From Dryocosmus kuriphilus (taxonomy: Eukaryota > Arthropoda > Insecta > Hymenoptera > Cynipidae): 64,000 nucleotides of DNA. The notes beneath the pieces were generated by a model, which saw only the letters and a list, made by a program, of their open reading frames with translations, made no database searches and was not told the origin of the DNA. Made by a program: the position numbers and the translations under genes. Positions 56,407-64,000 of the stretch are shown here, piece after piece. Position 1 is the first letter of the stretch. Every line of letters begins with the position of its first letter. The stretch lies in NCBI GenBank assembly GCA_038277395.1, contig CM076197.1, positions 85,263,050 through 85,327,049 on the forward strand, in the 5' to 3' direction.

Positions 56407-57325
56407 CACTGTAAAAAATTTTTCGGGAAATTTCCCGAAAATTTTCGGGAAGTTATTAACCCTAACTTTTCGGGAATTTTCCCTAATAGTTATTAGGGAA
56501 AAACTCTAAAAAGATATGAACAATTTCCGAAAAATTAGTGAATTTTCCCTGATGTTTCGTAGGGAAAATTCCGTAAAATTTGGAAATTTACCTAAAATTT
56601 AGAAAATTTTTCCTAATGTTTTATAGGGAAAATTCCCGAAAATGATTGGAATTTACCTAGATTTTCGGGAATATTTCCTAATAGTTATTAGGGGAAAACT
56701 CTGAAAAGATATGAAAAATTTCCGAAAAATTAGGGAATTCCCCCTAATATTTCGTACGGAAAATTCCGCAAAATGTGGAAACTTATCCTTTCACTTAATA
56801 GGGAAATTCAAAGGGAAGTTCGACTTTTACCCAAGAGTTTGGGGATTTGGGGGTTGTCTTCTAAAATTTCATAGGGAAAAATTTACATCATATAGATGAG
56901 TTTACTTCTCGAACCGAAGCTCAAGAGAAGATACGTTTTCAAAAAAAAAAAAAAAAAAAAAAAAGGTGGGGATGGGGGGGCCCCAACCAACGCCCCCTCC
57001 TGTGAGACCCAATGCACGCCAGCGGGCGATGGGCACGGCGAAGCCGTGCCAGTCGCGCGCTGTCGGTAGTTGGTCTCCCCGAAGAATGATACTAACTGGA
57101 AGGAATTGTTGTGCGGTACCCGTTCGGGCATTATTACACAATCTGAGAGAAATTTGGCATGGCAGAGTTTAAAAAAGTGACGTTACTTTGTGGGAAAAAA
57201 GCCCTTAAGTAGGGAAAAAACCACAACAATCTGAGATATTATTTTATATTACAGAAGTAAAGAAGAAGGAAGGAGAGGGTTTAGAGAGGTCGAAAGTAAA
57301 GATTGCAGCCAGGCCCCGGGTGACA

Positions 57326-57367
57326 GGTCGGCGCAGCATCGAGGCATGTTTCGGTGCTGCGCCGACC
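57326..57367. other. GC-rich stem-loop in the LINE 3' UTR
   Basis: GGTCGGCGCAGCA pairs perfectly with TGCTGCGCCGACC around a 16-nt loop, 23 nt beyond the stop of the Jockey ORF2 on the minus strand. Flanking CCCGGGTGAC phrases on both sides extend the symmetry. Possibly a 3' structure recognised by the LINE reverse transcriptase (inference). Confidence 0.6.
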
Positions 57368-57389
57368 CTACACCCACAGCCCGGGTGAC

Positions 57390-60075
57390 TCATTTCAAGA
57401 GGAAATCTCTTGGCATCGGATGTTTGCGAAGTGGGTCATACTCATATTTCCCTAATGAGGAAATATGTTCAAAGGGTGATAGTGATGCAGAATCATAAAA
57501 TTTAGTAGCAGTTTCTTTTATAAAGTCAGAAATATAAGGTAGTTGAAACTCTCTGTGTAGAAGAGAAATTTTCGTGAATCTGGGTGCCTTGGTGATGCGT
57601 CTGAGAAATTTGTTTTGGATGATTTGAATTTGATTAATATTACTTTTTGACGCACCACCCCAGATTGTACAGGCGTAGGTAATGATAGGTCGAATAAACA
57701 TTTTATAGATTATGATAGCATGGTCAGGTTTTAGGCTTGAGTGTCGATTAACAATAGGATGTAGGCGCGAGATAACCCCGAGAGATTTTCCTTTAGTTTC
57801 GTGAATATGTTCTTTCCAATTGAGGCGTTTATGGAGTTTGGCTCCTAAGTATTTTACGGAATTTTTCCATTCAATTGGTTCATTAAACATTTGAGGTGGA
57901 TCTATTTTGACTGGCCTTCTAACCGAGAAAAGAATCGATTCTGATTTTGCAACGTTGATTTTAATTCTCCAGAGTTTAGTCCAAGCCTCAATAATTTTAA
58001 GAGCATTATTAAGTAGTTTTTTAGGATTTTGTGAATTGACCAAGAAGAAGTAAATAATGCAGTGTCATCTGCATATATTCCAATGGAAACTTCAGGAACC
58101 TCGGGGATATCATTAACGTATATGATAAAGAAGACAGGTCCGAGGATACTACCTTGTGGGACACCTGCTCGACACGGCCTTTCGCTTGAGAGTGTGTTCT
58201 GTAATTTGACTGAGAATTTTCTATTAGTAAGATACGAATGAATAAAGAGGATGAGCCCTCTTGGAAAATTGTATTTAATAAGTTTTGTGAGTAGGCCTAT
58301 GTGCCAGACACTGTCAAAGGCCTTTGCCACATCGAGGAAGACAGCTCCAGTATGCTTTTTCCGATTAAAATTTAAGCTAATGGCTTCTGTAAGCCTGAGC
58401 ATCATGTGCTGGGTCGAATGACCTTTTCTGAAACCGTATTGTTGTGGTTTAAGGATGTTGTTTTCCTCGAGGTGACAATTTATACGCGCGAGAATTACTT
58501 TTTCAAAAATTTTGCTCATTGTATTTAAAAGGCTAATGGGTCTATAGCTGGTTGGATGGTATGGATCTTTGCCTTTTTTCTGAAAAACTAAAATGTGAGC
58601 CATTTTCCAGCAGTCAGGAAAGTAACTGAGTCTGAGACATGCATTGAAAATGATGGCAAGTAGAATGAGGCACGAGAAAGGGAGCTTTTTAAGAACAAGA
58701 TTTGTAATTGAGTCAGGGCCAGGCGCTTTTTTGTTTTTAGTTAATTTTATTTGTTTGATTATTTCTTTAGTGGTTATTTTCTTGAAATTATCAGTGCTGG
58801 GAGTTTCAAGATACTGGGAAACAATTTTTTTCACATTCAGTGATATGTTGCAGGTCTGATGGTTCATTATGTGGCGAGAAATTACTTTCATAATTGTCTG
58901 CTAGTAGGTTCGCTTTATCGCTGGGAGAAAGTGCAAAAGTTTGATCAGATTTTTTGAGAGGGGGGATATTGGTTCGCGGTTTTGTAAGGACCTTCGTCAT
59001 GCGCCAGATGGAGTTGTTTTTGATATCTAGTTTTCCGACTACTGCATTCCAGTTACTGCACCTATGTTCAATAGTTTTTACCGCGATAGTCTTCCGAAGA
59101 TGATTTATTGTATTTTTTAGAATGGGATTTTTGGTTTTTTGATGTTTATTACAGAGCTTGTTACGAGTACTAATGAGGTCCTGGATCTCAGGGCTGAGGG
59201 GCGGATCGTATTCATTGAAATTGGTCTGGGGGACTGCAGAGTGAATAGCAGATTTTATACTAAGAGTGAGGTTTGAAATGGTTTCGTCTATATGTGTAAT
59301 ATTTAGGAGTGCGGGTTCAAAATCTAATTGAGATTCCAAAGTTGAGGTAAAAAAGCCTGCCAGTTTGCTTTTGCAAAATTGTAGCGAGGTGGATCGGGAG
59401 ATTTTTCACATTTAGTATGAAGGTTGAGTAGAACTGGTCGATGGTCTGAATCTAATTCGTTTATAATTGAAGTGCTATGATTAAAGTAGTTATTTTTGGT
59501 TATTGCAAAGTCTATGAGATCCGATTTATGTTTTGTATTATGGGGAAAGAAGGTATGTGAATCTGGAGCGGAGACGGACAGATTTTTGTCCGTTATAAAT
59601 TGAAATAATTGTTTTCCGGCCTTGTTTGTTACTCTGCTATTCCAAGCTAGGTGTTTCGCATTGAAGTCGCCTGCGGCAATAACAGAGGGTGCGAGTTTAA
59701 AAATTATTTTGTAATCTTTTATGGTAAATCGGCGAGTGGGGCTCTGATAAAGGGAGACAATAGCATATGGATTTCCATGAATTTTGATTTGAATTGCAGT
59801 GGCTTCAAGGGCTTCTAGTTCTGGTATTATAATTTCATGATGTAGAGCGTTTTTTCTTGAATTAAAATTGCAGTCCCTCTGTTAGTATTATTTTTGTAAA
59901 GTTTATATCCGCGAACAAGATTAATTTTTAGAGATTCCCGTAATAAAGTTTCGCTAAGCAGGCAAATAGTGATGTTATTCTGGTAGAGGTATGTAGCCAG
60001 TTCATGTCTTTTGTGGAGGATACCCTGAGAGTTCCAGAAAATGATTTTAATTGTGCTATTATTAGATTTGGCCAT
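57390..60075 (-). pseudogene. Jockey ORF2: endonuclease and reverse transcriptase, frameshifted
   Basis: Starts at ATG 60,075 inside the last 14 nt of ORF1 (MAKSNNSTIKIIFWNSQGI, the EEP N-terminus, ending in a stop near 59,827). Further pieces lie in other frames. 59,339-58,806 is a linker. 58,891-57,902 is the RT core with PGPDSITN, YRPISLLNTMSKIFEK, QYGFRKGHST, VFLDVAKAFDSVWH, GVPQGSILGP and catalytic YADDTALF. 58,043-57,390 is the RT thumb and C-terminus (SVKYLGAKL, ITYACTIWG). No RNase H follows. At least three frame changes make it inactive. Confidence 0.88.
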
Positions 60076-61462
60076 TTTCAATAGCAAGTGCTAGGATATT
60101 ACTTATGATATTGGCGGTTGAATTTATTGCTTCTGTTATGCTGATTTTCCCTCCCATAATGTCAGTGGTGAGGGTCATGGCTCTCTGTAAAAGGTTTACT
60201 AAAGTAATTTTAATCGCGCAGGGTGAATTTTGAGCTGGTTTGATTACTGGGGAGATTTCAGTCTGTGGAGTTAAATTTTTTGCAACCGTAGGGGTTTTAA
60301 TTTGGTTTTTAGTTTGCGGTTTTTTGGCCGCAGGCTTAGATTGAGGTTTAATCTCGTGCTTGTGTGAAGAAGAAGCAACAGCATTGCTGTAAAGCGGTCG
60401 TTTTAGTGGCGGAGGAGCACTGACAAGAGGGGTCGTTTTTTGCACGGACCTTTCAGTCGGAGTAGGCAGGAAAGGTAGGGCTGGAAAGCTCGATGTAGGT
60501 GGCTTGTTAAGGGGTGCCTCAGTTTGCGAATCACGTGATCTCTTATTATTATTATTTTTATTATTACTGGCGGATTTTTTCGAGGCTTTCTTGAAGACAG
60601 GGCAGCCTCTGTAATTCGCGGGATGGTCTCCAGCACAGTTAGCACAGGTGGCCGGTGTTTTAGGATCCTTTGTGCATGTGGAGCTTTGGTGCGAGCCACC
60701 GCACTTCACGCAGCGTGGGGTGGCGTGGCACACGTCTGAGACATGGTGAAGCCTTTGGCACTTAAAGCATTGGGATGTAACCTTAGGTTTGATATAGGGC
60801 TCAATTTTTATTTTTATGAAGGCAATGGACTGCAGTTTGAGGAGCTCTTTTGCCTGAGGGGTATTCGGCACCGTTACCAGAAGCATTGGTAAGGCTTTAT
60901 TGGTTTGCCGATTCCTCATGCGAGCGACTGACGTGATTTCGAAGCCTTCCTCTTTCAGTTCGGAGTGGACTGAATCTTCAGGGTACGCGATTGGGACATT
61001 CCTAATAACGAGTTTGACGGGCGGAGAGTCAATGTTTCTATATAAATAATATTGGAAACCTTGCTGCTCTAGATTTGAAATAATTTTTCTGTAGTCCTCT
61101 ATGAAGGAGACCCGTACGGAAAATACGTCTGACCCGAGATTGTATACTACAGGTTTAAATTGCGCGGAATCTTTTAATAGTTTGTGAAGCACTGTAAAAG
61201 GGTGGTTTCCTTCATCTACTATCACATTAATTGGGGGTATTTTTCCCGGCCCTGTAGGTGGTTGGGGGGTCTTGGCGCTTGAACCCGATGGTCTATTCTC
61301 TCTGAGTGAATCGGGCTTGCGAGAAGGGGACATGCTTATAATGGACGTCCTAGACGTCTTACTGCTTCCATCTATGGAAGTAGCGGATTGACGCCGTCGC
61401 TTCCTCGATGACGCGATGGTGAAGCCATCTTCGTCCATCTTTACTTCGTGCTCCAGAGGCAT
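60062..61462 (-). CDS. Jockey ORF1 gag-like RNA-binding protein
   Basis: 466 residues, uninterrupted, ATG at 61,462. The N-terminus is Ser/Lys-rich. Residues about 75-215 resemble the PRE_C2HC-associated region of Jockey gag proteins (VKLVIRNVPIAYPEDSVHSELKEEG). Three Cys-His knuckles follow: CFKCQRLHHVSDVC, CVKCGGSHQSSTC and CANCAGDHPANYRGC. A low-complexity Lys/Asn/Pro stretch leads to a hydrophobic C-terminus. It would coat LINE RNA. ORF2 begins in the +1 frame within its last codons. The open frame contrasts with the broken ORF2. Confidence 0.85.
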   Translation of the reverse strand: MPLEHEVKMDEDGFTIASSRKRRRQSATSIDGSSKTSRTSIISMSPSRKPDSLRENRPSGSSAKTPQPPTGPGKIPPINVIVDEGNHPFTVLHKLLKDSAQFKPVVYNLGSDVFSVRVSFIEDYRKIISNLEQQGFQYYLYRNIDSPPVKLVIRNVPIAYPEDSVHSELKEEGFEITSVARMRNRQTNKALPMLLVTVPNTPQAKELLKLQSIAFIKIKIEPYIKPKVTSQCFKCQRLHHVSDVCHATPRCVKCGGSHQSSTCTKDPKTPATCANCAGDHPANYRGCPVFKKASKKSASNNKNNNNKRSRDSQTEAPLNKPPTSSFPALPFLPTPTERSVQKTTPLVSAPPPLKRPLYSNAVASSSHKHEIKPQSKPAAKKPQTKNQIKTPTVAKNLTPQTEISPVIKPAQNSPCAIKITLVNLLQRAMTLTTDIMGGKISITEAINSTANIISNILALAIENGQI

Positions 61463-62759
61463 AATGCCTCCGAGCCGCGTTCCTGGCGTTGGGGTAGTTA
61501 CAATGAGACTTTTCTTCGTAGTTTTAAAACCCTCACTTGCACAATCTTGCTACAAAGAGTACATGCAAGGTTAATTCAGGTTGGTTCGTAGTTTTATTAA
61601 CGATGGCAGGGCTTGCGAGCACGCGAAGTATACCAACGCCTACCAAGCAGCTCGAACTTTGCCTTACCCCTAAGGTGGCCGTGCGACGAACCCAAAAAGG
61701 ACTGATAGGCCATCTAGCGGTAGCTACTCGTACCTCGTCCCTGTAGGTCGACCCTCTCAGTGTGTTGTCAATTCCTTTAAGATTACGGAAAATTCCCGAA
61801 CAGTTAGGGAATATTTCATGCTTTTCCGGAACTTTCCCTAAAATTAGGGAAAAGTCCCTAACATTTTTGGGAAAGCCCTTTTTTCCAACGAAATTTAAGA
61901 ATTTTCCTAACAATCAGCAGGGAAAATCCCCAAAAAATTTTACAGTGTATAAGACCCCAGCATTGAGTCAACTTTCAATAAAGCTGTTTCTATTATTATC
62001 ACATTCATATTTTTAAATTAATAATTACCTATTTTCTTATTGGTGGAAGGTATTTTCCCCACCGAAATTTTGAATTTTCCTTACGAAAACGTGTAGAGAA
62101 AATACCCGAAAATTTTTACAGTGTAAAAGTGAAAATATCCATGTGATTAGCGAAAATTTTAGGAAGTATTTCCAGTGAAATTGTAAGAAAAATTTACAAA
62201 TGGGTTGAAATATTCCCAGGGAAAGTGTAAGGAAAAAATCAAACGGTTATGAAATATCCCCTCCGAAAATGTATGAAAAATTCATAAATAGTTAAGAAAA
62301 ATTCCTTAGGAAAATTTAAGAAAAATTCCCAAACAAATAGGAAAAATTTCCCATTTTGATAGGGTATTATGAATTTCATAATACTTCCGAATTATTCCCG
62401 ACTTCTTCCGAAATAATTCTAACGTTTTCCGAAATTTTCCCGAAAACTAGGAAATATTTCCTATTTTTTCGGGAAAATATTGTTCCCTATTCAATTTATG
62501 AAATATTCCCTACTAAAAATGACGGAAAATTCCCGAAATTTTTTACAGTGTAGTTTTTCAAAATGCAATAAAACAGCAGATACTCTTCCACCGTCACAGA
62601 GTTCGGATCCTCTTCCGAATCGCTCGTTATCATTTTACAAATCTTTACAAAAACTGTCTTAACTTGTGTACGTGTATAATATGAAGTGTTTAAATGTAAA
62701 TATAATTATTTTCTACAAACATTGACTATTAGAATTTACACTCACACTCTTCTCATTTT

Positions 62760-63445
62760 AAGTTTGCAATTAAAGAAAAACAAAGAAGAACAAAAAATTA
62801 TCGAAAAAGAAAGTTTGAGATGGCAAAATGTTTTGCTCAGATTAAATGAACATTACTTTGTATCTTGCGGAAAATAATATTGCATTTCAAGGAACCTCGG
62901 ATAAACTATATACACGGCTTCAGTGTCACTACAAGAGAGATTTGAACAGATGAATACATATTCGGAAACCTGGGGGTTTTTGTATGAACTGAAAAATCTG
63001 CCAGAAAGAGAAGAAATTTTTAAATTCTGTGCCGATCCACACCGTTAATTCTGTATCTGACGTTGACGGTGCTTTACTTTGTGATGAATTAATTAGTATT
63101 AAAAAATTTCTATTAGATAAGGTTAAAATTACTCCTATAGACTATTATTACTATTACTACTATTACTCCTATTACTCCTATTCAAGAGCGAAATTTGCAA
63201 TACTTGTATCCTAATTGATGGATTGCTATGCGCATTGTACTAACAGTCCCTGTTACAGTAGCAAGTGGAGAACATAGCTTCTCCAAACTAAAATAGATTA
63301 AAACCTACCTACGGTCCACTATGTCAGAGAACAGACTCACAAGTCTGGCAGCTTTATCTATTGAAAATGTAGGGTCAGAAAAATCCCAAGTTTCTGGAGA
63401 TAGTAGACACTGATTCTTCAAAATTAACAAAAAAGTAAATAAATA
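62760..63445 (+). pseudogene. hAT/ZMYM-like transposase, C-terminal part
   Basis: Continues the protein begun at 55,324. EEQKIIEKESLRWQNVLLRLN (62,785-62,850) is followed by ERFEQMNTYSETWGFLYELK in another frame (about 62,930-62,990), then VDGALLCDELISIKKFLLD (about 63,064-63,120). The hAT dimerisation block follows (TVPVTVASGEHSFSKLK, a TAG stop, then TYLRSTMSENRLTSLAALSIEN; 63,235-63,370). A TAT/TAC trinucleotide run at 63,143-63,182 interrupts it. Several stops and frame changes make it dead. Confidence 0.7.
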
Positions 63446-64000
63446 AATATAAGAAATAAAAATAAGATTTAAATTTTATATAACTATATGAAATAGTTTT
63501 TTATTTGAATACCTACTTAATAGTAATTGCAAATCATAAAAATAATTATATATTATTAAATATTTAATATTCTGAATGTAAATAATTTTGAATATTAGTT
63601 TGGCTTGCACGCGTGATATTTCTTTTCATAGTAACTCCGGTGGTAACTCATTTGTACATTTCTCTAAGCTTTCAGCATTTACCGACATGCAACGTCCGGA
63701 AATCTGGACGTACGAAGTAACTTAAGTTTGACCCGCGAAGGTGGCGCGTTTATCAGGCCAATGTAACGATGTGATATTTTCCGCTAGTACACTCGTTTCT
63801 CCGAAGAGGCAGCACCTCTCAGACTTTTAAAATACCCGTATATTTTAAATAAGACATGTGGGAATTATTAAAATATTCAGCCAGAATAAACGATTTGAAA
63901 TAATGAAGAACGACGAGAGAGAGATTGACAAATAGGGAACAGAGGTGAATCGACTAAAATAGGAATGAATATGAACATTGTATTAATGTAATACTATTTT
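63446..64000. other. AT-rich right end, no gene recognised
   Basis: No coding similarity, TIR or tandem array was seen. Confidence 0.4.

Larger units (their letters stand above)
57250..61510 (-). mobile_element. Jockey-type non-LTR retrotransposon, degenerate
   Basis: Minus-strand LINE with an ORF1 encoding a gag-like CCHC protein and an overlapping ORF2 with endonuclease and RT but no RNase H, the Jockey arrangement. ORF1 is open; ORF2 has at least three frame changes. Ends are approximate: the 5' end lies just above the ORF1 ATG (61,462) and the 3' end below the stem-loop at 57,326. No tail or target duplication was identified. Confidence 0.8.
56407..62550. mobile_element. CACTGTAAAA-ended repeat block carrying a Jockey LINE
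   Basis: It starts TA|CACTGTAAAAAATTTTTCGGG at 56,407 and ends ...CCCGAAATTTTTTACAGTG|TA at 62,550. Two more right-type ends lie at 61,947 and 62,123 (TTTTACAGTG, followed by TA both times). Edges (56,410-56,880 and 61,780-62,540) are packed with phrases such as TTTCGGGAATTTTCCCTAA in both orientations. It has no transposase of its own and splits the hAT-like pseudogene. It is probably two or more nested copies of a non-autonomous TIR element, with a LINE inside the first. Confidence 0.65.

Noticed and set aside
56410..56880. Many CCCTAA/TTAGGG-like phrases suggesting telomeric repeat
   Set aside because: They are irregularly spaced inside TTTCGGGAATTTTCCC phrases in both orientations, not a tandem telomere array.

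Overview
This is eukaryotic DNA, most likely from an insect. It is AT-rich, genes are split by GT-AG introns, and nearly every recognisable coding sequence belongs to a transposable element (TE): mariner, PIF/Harbinger, hAT, Ty3/gypsy, and RTE-, I/LOA- and Jockey-type LINEs. A hymenopteran is plausible, but no host gene fixes the species. No bacterial-style operon, CRISPR array, rRNA or tRNA gene was seen.

Layout. 1-12,795 is poor, heavily indel-ridden sequence holding a mariner relic (2,388-2,775) and two tandem minus-strand copies of an RTE-like LINE (4,610-9,175 and 9,370-12,795). The first copy differs from the second mainly by short insertions and C-runs, which looks more like uncorrected long-read sequence than natural decay. 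13,349-29,334 is a Ty3/gypsy element on the minus strand. It has about 2.5 kb LTRs containing 11-12 copies of a roughly 128-bp tandem repeat, a tRNA-Lys-type primer binding site, an open gag and a broken pol. It is interrupted just after pol by a 5.2 kb I/LOA-type LINE (16,019-21,250) flanked by a 15-bp target duplication. The gypsy element sits 8 nt inside an apparent intron of a THAP-finger gene whose first exon is 29,343-29,732. 29.7-38.1 kb holds MITEs, fold-back repeats, an acidic coding minisatellite, an internally deleted mariner (34,811-35,653) and a second, degraded THAP exon.

The most interesting block is 38,135-48,486. It is a roughly 10 kb PIF/Harbinger-like transposon with about 0.8-1 kb terminal inverted repeats (TIRs). 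It carries an apparently intact three-exon DDE transposase (449 codons) and two convergent, apparently intact genes, each encoding a CxxC...HxC finger plus MADF plus BESS (268 and 329 codons). Each TIR contains the promoter, ATG and complete first coding exon of one of these genes, so one sequence serves as both transposon end and gene start. A motif GCGCAAAAC recurs in both TIRs and in the presumed transposase promoter. Immediately right, 48,598-49,895 is a cluster of inverted repeats whose arms again carry an ATG mini-exon followed by a splice donor. This may be the same design in a non-autonomous relative.

50-64 kb holds a 1.85 kb fold-back element with hairpins in its arms, and a mariner with clean 28-bp TIRs and two nonsense codons (52,938-54,267). 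It ends with a hAT/ZMYM-like pseudogene split by a CACTGTAAAA-ended insertion that itself carries a Jockey-type LINE.
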